Origin: Chara braunii
Taxonomy: Eukaryota > Streptophyta > Charophyceae > Charales > Characeae
Length of the DNA: 60,284 nt
Direction of reading: 5' to 3'
Assembly (NCBI GenBank): GCA_003427395.1
Contig: BFEA01000060.1
Location: 2,807,231-2,867,514 of the forward strand
Below the pieces are notes generated by a model, which saw only the letters and a program-made list of their open reading frames with translations, did not search any database and was not told the origin of the DNA. The translations under genes were made by a program, and so were the position numbers. Shown here in pieces: positions 20,741-30,958 of the stretch; position 1 is the first letter of the stretch, and every line of letters begins with the position of its first letter.

Positions 20741-21364
20741 CAAATAGCAATCCATCAGTAGTGCGGTAATCTCGTTCGGACTCTGGGACTCCTTAACTCT
20801 GTCGAGGAGGTCACTATAGATAGGGTCCTGTGCATATGCTTCTCTAACTTTTTGTTGCAGGTCTCTCCCTATATCTAAATAGTGAACTACTGCCCCAAAG
20901 TAACCTGCTCTCCTAGTTAGAGCATCCGCAACTACATTGGACTTCCCTTTATCTGGCTTAAGTTCAAAGTCATATTGATCTAATTCAGCGGTCCACCTAG
21001 TAAGCTTACGTGTCATCTTGGCCTGCGTCTTCAACCACCTTAGTGTCTTGGGGTTTGAATAAACTTTAAAGTGCCTCCCAAGCAATTAGTGCTTCCAATT
21101 ATCTAATGCTTGCCTGAGAGTGTAGAGTTCCCTCTCATAGGTTGATGTCGCTACCTTTTCTGAAGGCACCCTGGCTGACATGAACTCTACATGTCTATAT
21201 CCATTGTCATCGTATTGCTGTAAAACAGCACCTATGCCATACTGGCTCGCGTCAATGGTAACGACAAAAGGCAGGGACAGATCGGCTACCTTAAGGACTG
21301 GTACTCTATCAAAGCCCGCTTCAATCTTTTCAAGGCAGATATGCAGTCCTTGTCCCACTTCCAA
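20726..21364 (-). pseudogene. Ty3 RNase H region
   Basis: Frame residues include FVVTIDASQYGIGAVLQQY, YERELYTLRQALDNWKH and LKPDKGKSNVVADALTRR, the Ty3 RNase H signature with its DAS and ADALTRR ends. An in-frame stop at about 21086 replaces the Tyr of the usual HYLLG motif, and translation then resumes in the same region. It follows RT directly and precedes the integrase. Confidence 0.9.
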
Positions 21365-22470
21365 ACTGCTTCTTTCTTTAGCAACCTACGAAAGGGTGCA
21401 GCGATGGTAGAGAAGTTCCTGATGAACTTCCTATAATAGTTAACTAGGCCTAAGAACGATCGCAACTCTGTCAGTGTAGGGGCGTTGGCCAATCTCTAAT
21501 CGCCGCGATTTTGTTGTCTTCGGGTCGGACGTCGTCTCCGTCTAAGACGTGGCCCAAGCATAAAACATGTGTCTTGGCCCATTCGCACTTCTTTGCGTTG
21601 ATCTTGAAGTTAGCTTCTTTAAGCTTCTCCAAGACCTGCCTCAGATGGCCCGCATGCTACTGGAGGGTCATACTAAAAACTAAAATATCATCTAAATACA
21701 AAACCTGTGTCTTGGTCCACGCACTTCTTTGCGTTGATCTTGAAGTTAGCTTCATTAAGCTTCTCCAAGACCTGCCTCAGATGGCCATCATGCTCCTAGA
21801 GGGTCTTAGTAAAAACTAGAATATTGTCTAAATACACTACCACGAATCTATCTGACCACGGCCTAAACAAATCATTCACACAACGCTGGAAGGTTGCTGG
21901 CGCATTGGTTAGTCCAAAGGGCATGGCTATAAACTCGTAGTGCCCGTATCTAGTCCGAAATGCGGTCTTATACTGATCATCAGGATGAACCTCTATCTGA
22001 TGATAGTCGGACTTCAAATCTATCTTTGAGAAATACTTGCAGCCATGCACCCGATCCAACAGATCATCTATACGAGGTAGTGGTTCTGCATTCTTTACCG
22101 TGATAGCATTGAGACCCCCACAGTCTATACACATCCCAAGTTCTCCCTCCTTCTTGGGGACAAAAAGAACAGGTGCTCCAAATGGAGAGGAACTGGGCCT
22201 AATCCAACCCTTCTCGAGGAGCTCATCCAACTGCTTACGCAGCTCCTCTAACTCCCTTTGGGACATTCTGTAAATCGCTCCCTTAGGAGTCCTACTGCCA
22301 AACTCTATCTCTATACAATGTTGGATCGGCTGCGGCACTACTCCTGTAGGCGGTTTGACTAAATCTGTATATGCTTCCAGCAGCTTGGCAATAGCAGGGT
22401 CTATGGGTGTCTCCTCCTTAACTGGCCTCACGTAGGCTACAAATAATTGTTCTTCTAATTGCTCCTTCAC
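21286..22470 (-). pseudogene. Ty3 reverse transcriptase with a mutated active site and an internal duplication
   Basis: The main frame (21796-22470, 224 codons) carries the N-terminal RT blocks: [38 protein letters not shown] (normally ...RMCIDYRGLN), [24 protein letters not shown] and [11 protein letters not shown]. The last is the catalytic YxDD box with its second Asp changed to Asn (codon at 21823-21825). The frame stops just after it. Downstream, a ~136-bp segment from the YLDD region to NAKKCEW is duplicated in tandem (about 21559-21697 and 21698-21835), which shifts the frame. The connection domain [20 protein letters not shown] then appears at 21286-21492. RT activity is not possible from this copy. 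Confidence 0.92.
21559..21835. repeat. ~136-bp tandem duplication inside RT
   Basis: Both units carry GCGTTGATCTTGAAGTTAGC (21595 and 21731), TTCTCCAAGACCTGCCTCAG and CTAAATAC at the end. Period 136 is not a multiple of three. Confidence 0.95.
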
Positions 22471-22499
22471 TAATCATGCGAACGCGGGAGCACTGAGAC

Positions 22500-22960
22500 A
22501 GCAGTGTGCCAGACAGTTGTCTACTTCTGACACATGAAACAGGCGACAGTCTTAACTTCACCTGTGGAACTAGGGAGCCTACACTCATGCTCTCTCAGAT
22601 GCAATGTGGCCCCTGCTGCCTCTCCCAGGTCCATTCCTAAGACTATATCGAAAGGAAGGCTGTCTTCTACGAGGAGAGTCGGGGAATGGAGAACTTTCTC
22701 CACCTTCCCATCTTTCTCTAGGCGAGAGTACACCTGGACTCCCTCAACAGTCCTCGACTCGCATAGTGCGATTGTCTGCGAGGATACTAACTATAGGGTC
22801 TTCTAGCTTTTGGACTTTGAAATTCAGCTTAAATTTCTGCAGCGCTTTCCTACTAATATAGTTGCAGGTGGCCCCACTTGTCAATAAGGGCCCCTACTAC
22901 TACTGAAAATCTCTACATCCACTAATACTGGTTGTCCTTTCGCATCCTTTTTCATTTTGG
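22500..22960 (-). pseudogene. Ty3 aspartic protease region with a frameshifted active site
   Basis: On the minus strand the protease active site should read L-I-D-S-G-A-T-C-N-Y-I. The DNA encodes GALID up to 22880, then a single extra base (22879), then SGATCNYISRKAL in the next frame, so the DSG triad is split by a +1 frameshift. Downstream the frame reads VEDSLPFDIVLGMDL, matching the flap-to-C-terminal LGMDWL region of Ty3 proteases, and ends before an in-frame stop at 22521. Confidence 0.85.
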
Positions 22961-23213
22961 CCCAGGCAAGCATCCTCTCCTTCAATTCCTTTGCCACACC
23001 TGTGAGGGAAGTGCCTAGACAGACCCTAACGCAAGCGATCTCTGGACAGCTTTCTAGACACTGGCCAGCAACCTCTGCCATAGACACATGTGGGTTGGAA
23101 GTTTCTGTGTGGTGCGCGCACTCTTCTCCACATGGTCTAGAGGTAAGGACAGTTGCCACCCCTACCGGCGGTTGCATTTTGTTGTTTGTGCAGCATAACG
23201 GGCCTCTCTATAC

Positions 23214-23265
23214 TTAGGGCAATATTTAATAATGTGCCCAGGATCACCTCAATAAATGCACTGAT
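23214..23265 (-). pseudogene. Gag zinc knuckle, broken by a stop
   Basis: The minus strand encodes C-I-Y-stop-G-D-P-G-H-I-I-K-Y-C, a CCHC knuckle in which the second Cys codon is TGA (23249-23251). It follows an Arg/Gly-rich basic region (GRGGRGQGGRASGGGG) that would bind RNA. Confidence 0.88.
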
Positions 23266-25172
23266 TCTGGTCTATTCTCCTCTGCCACACTGTCTGTTCG
23301 AGACCCAGATCTTCCCTCCTGGGAGGTGACCGACCAGAACGAGGACGTAGGACGTTTTTGTGGGGACCACAACCCCTGCCTCCCTCTTGGCGGTTTCCTC
23401 TGCCTCCAACCCCCTGATCGCACTGCCCTCCGCCACCAGAGGCCCGACCCCCTTGGCCCCGGCCTCCTCTTCCTTGCGGCCTCCCTCCAGCCGCAACAAC
23501 AGCGTAGGTCCTCCCCTGACTCACACTACTGTCCTCCTCCTCGAGGCCCCACTCAATCTAACTATACGGGACCTCCTCCATACCACCCTCATCTAAAGCA
23601 AGGGTCAAGTGATCCTTGGCCTTAACCTCTCCCGAGATGGTACATCCTTTCCACTTTTTACCCTTGTCTAAGTCCTTATGCTTGAAAGTGGAGGCTGGCA
23701 TGAACTAAGACTCAAAGGCTACCACTTCCCTACTCAATGTATCGTAGGTAATGGCAAACTCTCTACTCCTTTCGAAAAGTGCCCTCGTAAGGACTCTGGC
23801 ATAGCACGATAGAATAACTGGACCAATTGGGCCTCCGTGCCCCCATGTCCTGGGATGGCGACTAACTCATCCACGACTCCTTTGAGTGCTCTTGCACTCC
23901 GCCATTGTCGTGAGTGGATAGTTTGTAATTTATCAGAGGCTTTAACCCCCCTCGTGACATCTGCGAATCGCTCGCGTAGCAACCTGAAGAACTCGCTTAG
24001 GGTGGTAATGTTGGAGTATGCCACCATCTCATTTTTACACTTGGCAAGCGATCGGGCGAAGCTAGATGCTTCGTCCTTAAGGGCATGAAAGGAGATGAGG
24101 ACTTGCTCCTCAGGGAGGATTTTATCGAGATGAACGTAAGAATTAACGTTCGCCTCCCAATTACCAAAATTCTCTTCCTTCTTCCCACCGTAGGAATCAG
24201 GAAACTTGACCTTGATTGGTTCCCTACGCAGGCAAGCTTCCTCCTCTTTGGGAGCTGCTACCTTAACCCCCTCAATCGCGCCCTTGTAAAATCTCTCCAT
24301 GTAGGTTAGTCGGTCTTGCATTTCAATGCCCATGAGCACCATCATGTCATGCGCAAAATCTCTAAAGCCTACCCACATAAACTGCAGATCTATATCATGG
24401 CCCCTCAAATAGTTCATTTGCTCTTGCTGGGCCCGAATCATCACTTCCAGGCTCTTGCCTATGATCTCCACTTTGTTTTGGAGATCCGCTTGCTCGGCCA
24501 AATGTGCATGTTGTTCCCACGTGGCGGCCAACTCCTTCTCCAATTCTGTCACCACCTCTATGCGCCTCCTTCTCTATCTTCTAAGGCGCAACTTCCACTC
24601 CATCCTCTTTTCCTCCTCCAAGGCTTGGCGCTCCAATTTTGTCACCACCTCTATGCGCCTCCTTCTCTGTCTTCTAAGGCGCAACTTCCACTCCATCCTC
24701 TTTTCCTCCTCCAAGGCCTGACGCTGCAAGGGATCCTGAACTTCCTGGATCTCAGCAATTGCCTCGTCTCTCTCGCCCGGGGGAATATACATCATGGCCT
24801 CTTCATCTTCTCCCATGGATAGATTTGCTACCCACTCACTCACCACCTTCTCCAACTTCTCCTCTTCTGTCGTGCCACTTGACTCTCCTTCCCCTGTCCT
24901 CCTAACATTCCTCTGCAAGTGATTCTCTTCTTTTTCTTCTTCTCCTTCTTTTCTTCTACTTCCTTCAACTTTTCTTCCTCCTCTTTCTTTGATCTCTCCA
25001 TCTCCTCCTCCAACTTCTTCTTCTTTGTCGCCTGTTCCTCCAACAAGGCTTGCTTCTTTGCCTGCTTTAATAACTCTTTCTTCTCTCTTCTCTCTCTCAG
25101 TATGGCGGCGGCTTGCTCTTCCTACTCCTTAGTGTGCGGGGTGGTGCTCGTACCACCACGCGTATCAACCAT
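23249..25172 (-). pseudogene. Ty3 Gag
   Basis: The start is the ATG at 25170-25172 (MVDTRGGTSTTPHTKE), followed by an in-frame TAG. A long Lys/Glu coiled-coil-like stretch (24840-25100) then shifts frame near 24910. The next frame (24574-24918) has a 31-residue, 93-bp in-frame tandem duplication beginning RQALEEEKRMEWKLRLRR, and ends at a Q-to-stop change (TAG, 24574-24576). The main capsid frame (23734-24555) includes IKVKFPDSYGGKKEENFGNW, LPEEQVLISFHALKDEASSF and RERFADVTRGVKASDKLQTI, a retrotransposon Gag domain of the type I associate with Chara. The N-terminal coiled coil is large for a Ty3 Gag. Confidence 0.9.
24548..24733. repeat. 93-bp in-frame tandem duplication in gag
   Basis: GTCACCACCTCTATGCGCCT begins at 24548 and 24641. 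Two nearly identical units encode the 31-residue repeat. Confidence 0.95.
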
Positions 25173-25789
25173 GGTGACAGTGCACAACTAAGAGTCAATT
25201 CCACTCCTCACCACTTAGACTCACACCCCTGACTGACTCAACTTCGGACTAACTCAATCTAAGGACCACAATCTTTATAAGATCCTGTCAACTAGGGTCT
25301 CTAGCCTAGACCTACAACTAGGGTTGTCACTACAGGACTTACAACTGATCAGGAGGCATTTAAGGAGATCCCCCGTAACTCCTCAGGAATTATTTAACGT
25401 CGCAAACAGGACGAGGCGATCAGCAAGTCCTCTCAAGACATAGACAACTTGTTGTGCAGCCCACAACTCAGATTTTGGGCCTATTGTGCCAGACCGAGCA
25501 GCCCGCCGGTCTGTACCGGTCCTTGGGAGGGTTCGTGTCCTCCGGGTCAATCAAGTCGTCAGACACAGCCTTTAGCCCTACTCGACCCATGTGGGTTTGG
25601 TCAACAAAGCTCTATGACCTCACACACAGAGTCCTATCACCTGGACAGAAGAGACTCAGTGCAAAAAGAAAAGACAGACAGACTCGACAACTACCATGGG
25701 GTGAGTGCACATCCATAGCGTGAGGGGGTAGGCTGAAGGCTTGGCGAGAATGTACCAACTTCAGCTTGGTCAGTTTCGTGATCAACATC

Positions 25790-25925
25790 TCCGGTCAACG
25801 CTGGTCAACGCTTGGTCAACTCACCGGTCAACGCCTTGGTCAACGTCAGTCAACTCGCTGGTCAAGTCTTTGATCAAAGTCTTGGTCACGTTGGTCAACC
25901 CTCCGATCAACACCTTGGTCAACCC
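25790..25925 (-). promoter_or_regulatory. TTGACC (W-box-like) cluster in the Ty3 leader
   Basis: On the minus strand TTGAC(C/T) occurs about nine times in ~135 bp in irregular 12-17-bp spacing. TTGACY is the core of the W-box bound by plant WRKY factors. It may equally be a minisatellite with no regulatory role. Confidence 0.45.
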
Positions 25926-26197
25926 TCAAAACGGCTATGGCTGCCGGCCCTCTTTCTTCCCCGCCAGCTTCTTTATCTTTCTTCTCCTTCCTTCCTCCTC
26001 TCTCCTCTCTCCCACTTCACCCCGGCTATGGCTTCCTTCACTTTCGTTATCCCTCCTTCCTTCTCCCTAGCTATGTCTTCCTCTCCTTCGTCTCTCCTCC
26101 CTTCTCCTTTGCTTCACCTTCTCTCTCGGTAACCCTTTGTCCGAGCTCAGCGGCTATGGCCGCCTTCTTTCTTGGTCCGCACAACAATCTTGTATCG

Positions 26198-26248
<51 letters not shown>
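26198..26248. repeat. (CT)n microsatellite
   Basis: About 25 CT units within the Ty3 leader. Confidence 0.98.
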
Positions 26249-26251
<3 letters not shown>

Positions 26252-26410
26252 TCGTCGTTGTCTTCTATGCAGGTACACGGCACCTTCTCTCGGCAGCGCA
26301 GCTATGGTGGACTTCGCATCCCCCTCGATGCACCTTGCCTATGGCGCCTGCCTGACGCGCGTCACTTCCCCTACCGGCAACGACGATGGCGCGTAGGGTA
26401 ACGGGAACCA

Positions 26411-26422
26411 GCTCTGATACCA
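26411..26422 (-). promoter_or_regulatory. primer binding site (initiator Met tRNA type)
   Basis: The minus strand reads TGGTATCAGAGC, the standard plant PBS complementary to the 3' end of initiator tRNA-Met, one nucleotide inside the 5' LTR if the LTR ends CA at 26424. Confidence 0.95.
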
Positions 26423-26423
26423 A

Positions 26424-27404
26424 TGCAATCAGACTCGCTTTCACTTCCACTTCACATACATACAAACAGTTGGCGATTCACACTGGCGCAGGGCACCCAC
26501 TCAGAGCTCACAGATATGGACAACAAGAACACAGTTCGAATGCAAGTTCACTTCAATAGGCTATGGCGCAACAGCGCCTGGACATCCCAACTCTCGGGAC
26601 TGTTCCCAACACTACTGTTCGCATACACTCACCCTGGATCACCCTGAATACATCCACACACCTTCACTCGAAATCTCACACACACACACACAGACTATCG
26701 GCTACCTCTACCTTCGGCGGCTATGGCCGCTCGCCTCTACCACTATGGCTACTATCTCGCTCTTCGGCCCACTTCGCCTTCGGGCAACCTGCAGACCACC
26801 TTCGCACAAGACGCTGTCGCAGCGCTTCCGCATGGCTCACGCAGCGAATGAATGAATAGCTGGGCACTGCCTCTTGATTTATACTTCTGTAACTCGTTGG
26901 TCTGCCCCTTTCCATCTGCCTATGGTGCACACAGTCCCTCATGGTACTTGCTTGACAGGACTGGGACTGGCTGGACCGGTAACACTGACTGCATGGGTTT
27001 GCACTGCCAACTCAATGCAGTCGCACTGCCGACGTAACGCAGTTGGGCTCACCACTTGCCCACTTGCCTCTGACTAAACGTGAGGCAATTTTGAAAGGCC
27101 ACCTTCCGGAAGTCTGTAGACTTGGCCTTTCGAGTACTGTAGCAGCTACGACCTTGACCTTTCAGGACTGTAGCAGCTAGAGTACCTACAGCTACGACCT
27201 CTACAGAGTTGTGACTCCTAATTGACAGACCTACAGATCGAACCCCTACCACTGCACAGACCTACGACAGACGACAAACAACTACCAAAACACAGGTCAC
27301 GGGTTCAAACACTCGGGTGTCGACTCGATACTGTACATGGGCAAAGTGAGGTCCGGGGATCCAATCCCGGTGCCCGCATCGGTGCCTACAGAAGGTGATA
27401 ACCA
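26424..27404 (-). repeat. 5' LTR of the Ty3 element
   Basis: Direct copy of 18327-19321. On the minus strand it starts TGGTTATCACC and ends ...GATTGCA, giving the canonical TG...CA ends. Confidence 0.92.
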
Positions 27405-27624
27405 TTTCAAAAATCTCAGGAAAAAAAAAAACAAAGATGTGGCCGTGCGAGTAAAGACTACTAAAAAGCGGCCACGGAAGAAAATGCAGAGAACATCTGA
27501 CGCTCTTACAGGAATCCCGCATAAAATTGAGAGTAACAGGAGGGAGCCAAGTGGGTGTCGCAAATCCCAAGGGTTGCCTGGAGGAAAAGGTTGCTCTGCG
27601 AAATTGGTATGTTCAAGAACTTCA
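27405..27624. other. unannotated stretch
   Basis: A-run at ~27420-27431; no gene recognised. Confidence 0.5.
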
Positions 27625-27717
27625 AGTCTTTTAACATTGTTACAAACTTGTGACCATCATCACCTGACTCGACATGCTTTTTCCTTTTTCTTTCCTTCCC
27701 TTTTTTTTTTCAAAAAG

Positions 27718-28123
27718 CATGGTTGCATCCCTGCTGACCGCCGACCCCGACCACCGACCGTATTGCAGCCGACCAGTAGGGCCGGCCAGTCGGCGGTCTG
27801 CCGACCAGTCGGGGGGGGGGTTGGGGGTGGGGGGGCCAGGGTGTATAGTGGGATATAGGGGGATATAGGGTAGGGGGTATTGGGGGGGTTTGGGGTACAA
27901 GGGTTTTGGGGGGCGGTTTGTGGGTGTTTCGGGGGGATATGGGGGTATTTGGGGTGGGTATGGGGGTGTTCGTGGGGTTATTAGGGGTTCTGGACCCATC
28001 TTTTTTTTCTTTTTTTTACGGGGTGCTGACGACCCCCCACCGCTAGGTGCTGACCAGCGGACCGGTCGGCGGGTCGGCAGCCGACCAGTCATGGGTCGCC
28101 GACAGTCGAGGTGTGCAACACTG
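27718..28123. mobile_element. hAT-like MITE with G-rich core
   Basis: The 406-bp insertion has ends CATGGTTGCATCCCTGCTGA and, inverted from the right, CAGTGTTGCACACCTCGACT, which resemble hAT termini. Longer subterminal inverted sequence (CCGACC/GGTCGG blocks) follows on both sides. It is flanked by diverged 8-bp copies (TCAAAAAG at 27710-27717, CCGAAAAG at 28124-28131), the target-duplication length of hAT elements. The interior 27805-28000 is almost pure G-tracts with T/A spacers. No ORF is plausible. Confidence 0.88.
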
Positions 28124-28141
28124 CCGAAAAGGGCAATGGCC

Positions 28142-28404
28142 TCAAGATATAGTCTTTGAATCGACCGGCCTCGGGTAAATTCAAACTCATTTTCACTCAT
28201 CTGTTTCCATTGGAATGCAAACTCAGGTCTGTATTTCAACAGTTCATGAGCATACCATCCTAATGCGGTCAAGTTCCCTGCAGACATGCGGACTCTCCTA
28301 TCCTCGCTAGGTGCAATGACCTGTCGTATGTTCCTCCAATGTGTCCGACTCATCCTGACCCCCATGCGGGAATGAGACCGAGGGACAGACATTATCCATT
28401 GCAA
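28142..28404 (-). pseudogene. unrecognised transposon-like coding fragment, unit A
   Basis: The minus frame contains APSEDRRVRMSAGNLTALGW, then YAHELLKYRPEFAFQWKQMS and GRSIQRLYLEAIALFG. The same peptide is encoded in unit B, and conservation of amino acids between the copies supports a once-coding sequence. I do not recognise the family; a transposase or other element protein is a guess. The frame continues by chance into the hAT-like insertion, creating an artefactual 254-codon ORF. Confidence 0.5.
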
Positions 28405-28503
28405 ACGAGATCAAGTCTTTTAACATTGTTACAAACTTATGACCATCATCACCTGACTCGGCATGCTTTTTCCTTTCTTTTTTCCTTCCCTTTTTTTTCC
28501 GAA

Positions 28504-28885
28504 AAGGGCAATGACCTCAAGATATTGTCTTTGAATCGACCGGCCTCAGGTAAATTCAGACTTATTTTCACTCATCTGTTTCCATCGTAATGCAAACTCA
28601 GGTCTGTATTTCAACAGTTCATGAGCATACCATCCTAATGCGGTTAAGTTCCCTGCAGACATGCGGACTCTCCTATCCTCGCTAGGTGCCATGACCTGTC
28701 GTCCCAAAAGGCGAGAAAACGGGTATCCATCCCTTCTCTGTGAGCTCATGGACATGCTTCCAGAGCTTATTGAAATCTGCAGAGGGCATGCAATAAATGT
28801 GCTCAATCAGAGGCACAATATCTGGAACTGACCAGATCAGGTGCTTCACTATATGCCAGCGGGCTCCTGTGTTACATCAGCTCCC
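28504..28885 (-). pseudogene. unrecognised transposon-like coding fragment, unit B
   Basis: The minus strand carries the same APSEDRRVRMSAGNLTALGW block. The region upstream on this strand (28885-28715) has a better, different frame (GARWHIVKHLIWSVPDIVPL, then PSADFNKLWKHVHELTEKGW), so a frameshift near 28705 is inferred. Several stops follow. This copy preserves more 5' coding sequence than unit A. Confidence 0.45.
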
Positions 28886-28889
28886 GAGC

Positions 28890-29443
28890 GTCCTTCTCGC
28901 CACTGTGGAGGGTCTTCAAGTCTGCTTTTGTGGGCCCGAGTTCTCCTCCATGGTCTAGCCTCAATAATGCAAGTATGCCGGGTCCGGTATGCACATCCGC
29001 CAGGTTGGTAGCCCATTTACCTGCTCATTCTCCACACGTAATCCGCCGCTCTTGTGGCCGTGAGTCGTTTACCGAGGACTGACTGAAACGGCATGCCAAT
29101 TCTTTTCAGGGATTGATCCAAAGGCAAGACATTGGGGTGTCGGCCCTAACAGATATGCTAGCGCCAGTGGACTCGCTATTAGCGACTGTACCAGTCGCTC
29201 CTTTCATCTTTTTTTGTTTGTTTGCTGTTTTCGTTTTACACAAACCAAGTCAGATGCGGTCAGACATTGTCGGAAGTTGTTTCATCTGCTGCTGTTTTTT
29301 CCCAATGTTGAATTGATCTGATATTTGAGGCAAGAGCCGCAAGACATTGGTGTGCCGTTAATAGCGGACTTGCTAGCGCTAGTGGACTCGCGATTGACCA
29401 GACAGATGACGGTCTGAACTGGGCAGCGGTTCGCGTGACCTTC
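28890..29443. other. unannotated stretch with ~60-bp direct repeat
   Basis: A block with AGACATTGG(G/T)GTG and GCTAGCGC(C/T)AGTGGACTCG occurs at about 29127-29186 and 29340-29397. No gene recognised. Confidence 0.6.
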
Positions 29444-29704
29444 TCAAAGATCCATTAGAGGGTTGGATTTCATCAAACTGAGGTGGATCCTGTAGATTGT
29501 AACAACATGTCTTTCAGGACCAGATACGGCAGCTACAGTCCATTTAGGGTGACAAATGCTCATTCTTTCATTTGGAGGACAATGAGCGATTTGATTCCGG
29601 ACCATTTCGATCATTTTGTGGCGGTGTAGATCAACGGACATTCCCGGACTGCGAATTTGGGGCTTCAGGTGTTCCGTCACAGCTCTGAGTAACATCTGGA
29701 ACAT
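29444..29704 (-). CDS. possible exon, unrecognised
   Basis: The minus frame of 86 codons includes MVRNQIAHCPPNERMSICHP and VVTIYRIHLSLMKSNPLMDL and looks more protein-like than most frames in the window. No family is recognised and splice sites are not convincing. Confidence 0.25.
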   Translation of the reverse strand: MFQMLLRAVTEHLKPQIRSPGMSVDLHRHKMIEMVRNQIAHCPPNERMSICHPKWTVAAVSGPERHVVTIYRIHLSLMKSNPLMDL

Positions 29705-30776
29705 GTCAGCAAAGGGTTTCAGATACCAAAGAATGACAAGAGTGAGATAAATGGAAAAATGTGTTGAGGTACATCAGGCCTCGTAAACAAGGTGCTAGAC
29801 ACCAATAGTGACAGAATTTCACAAACCATTTACCCAGAAGCTTTCAACAAAACCAAAAAGCCCATTCCGGTGGAATCGCAACAGGATTCCTACCGAGATG
29901 TCTATTCAAAATTCAAATACTGTTTCTGAAGCCATGATGGAAAGTCGGATCACCCAGATAGACAGCCAAAGCTTCCGCACCCAGTGTGTATACCGCGAAA
30001 GGCCTCAGCATGTTTGGGCCATTGATGGTTTAAACTTTAACGTTTGTGATCCTGGTGCATTAAGAACCTCCACCCAAACTCTGACAGATCCGAGTGCATA
30101 ACCGCTGCTCGTATTTGCACATAGAGACGGGGGTGATTGACGCGAATCAAGCAGTTTCTGGGTCAAACATACAATTACCATAACCGCTGCTCCTATTTGT
30201 ACTGGAGGAGGAAAGAGCTTAATGGTGTGTTCGAGAGAGCTTTTCTTTTTTTTTTCCCCACTCCTGCCATGTCATAGTCTGGGTCAAACGCACAATTACC
30301 AGTGTGTTGTTCGTGATCCAATGTCAGGACAGTCCCATGGACAAGCCCAGTCAATGTCTCTATCGAACATAGTGTCCCACACGTGTTACACAGTACCTGG
30401 CATGAGCTGATCCAGATACTACTGCATGTCCCAGCAGATATCACGATGGGTCATCTCCATCCTTGCAACGATTCTGGACAGGTTCGAAACAAACCTAAAG
30501 AGTACAGCCTACTGATGACTGGATATAACCTCAAAATTAACGCAACCATGAAAACCTGTTCCACATGTGCGCCACCCTGTGCATGAAAAATCAACTCGGC
30601 GCTTGTGCACCAAAGATCTGTGCGACCCTGTGCACGAAAGAAATCGGGGATCACGTTGGCTCAATTTCGCTAGAGAAGCCATGTGCATGCATATACCTTT
30701 CACACAATTCGTGTGATAATAACATGCTCATCACCTAATTCAACAAAGAAAATGTGACGACCCCCCCCCCCTCCTC

Positions 30777-30780
<4 letters not shown>
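29705..30780. other. unannotated stretch
   Basis: Short duplicated pieces (CATAACCGCTGCTC at ~30099 and ~30178; GGGTCAAAC(A/G)(T/C)ACAATTACCA at ~30160 and ~30280) occur. No gene is recognised. A C-run lies at 30761-30770. Confidence 0.55.
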
Positions 30781-30829
<49 letters not shown>

Positions 30830-30830
30830 N

Positions 30831-30894
<64 letters not shown>

Positions 30895-30958
30895 ATGTCT
30901 GTCTATCTGTGCATGTGTATCTATATCTATATCTATCTATCTATCAATCTACCTATCT
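30781..30958. repeat. long (CT)n then (TATC)n microsatellite
   Basis: About 112 bp of CT with one N at 30830, followed by ATCT/TATC repeats to ~30958. Confidence 0.97.

Larger units (their letters stand above)
25173..26410 (-). other. long untranslated leader of the Ty3 element
   Basis: About 1.24 kb separates the primer binding site from the gag ATG. It holds a (CT)n run (26198-26248), a pyrimidine-rich stretch (25960-26130) and a dense cluster of GGTCAAC units (25790-25925). No conserved ORF is apparent. Confidence 0.75.
18327..27404 (-). mobile_element. Ty3/gypsy LTR retrotransposon, full-length but inactivated
   Basis: A ~9.1-kb element on the minus strand is bounded by two ~1-kb direct LTRs. 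It has an initiator-Met-type primer binding site just inside the 5' LTR, a purine-rich tract just inside the 3' LTR, and domains in the order Gag, zinc knuckle, protease, RT, RNase H, integrase, which is Ty3/gypsy order. Numerous stops, frameshifts and catalytic-residue changes make it non-autonomous. The LTRs differ at roughly 5% of positions over the first ~280 bp compared by eye, consistent with an old insertion. A clear 5-bp target duplication could not be identified. GTAGG (18328-18332) versus GAAGG (27391-27395) is only a weak candidate. Confidence 0.95.
27625..28725. repeat. tandem duplication, one unit interrupted by a hAT-like MITE
   Basis: Unit A (27625-27717 plus 28124-28340) and unit B (28409-28715) share AAGTCTTTTAACATTGTTAC at the start, the GACTCG(A/G)CATGC-T-rich block, CGAAAAGGGCAATG and TCTGTATTTCAACAGTTCAT through GACCTGTCGT. 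Unit B is contiguous; unit A is split by the 406-bp insertion 27718-28123. Confidence 0.95.

Noticed and set aside
23326-23625. plus-strand Pro-rich ORFs opposite the Gag basic region
   Set aside because: These are shadows of the Gly/Arg-rich RNA-binding region of Gag on the minus strand.
18327-27404. 5-bp target duplication GTAGG/GAAGG for the Ty3 element
   Set aside because: Only 4 of 5 bases match, and it depends on LTR edges that conflict with LTR similarity continuing to 19321/27404. Left unresolved.
27640-28404. 254-codon minus ORF
   Set aside because: It is a chimera of a transposon-like peptide and the G-rich MITE interior; the empty site in unit B shows that the second half is an insertion.
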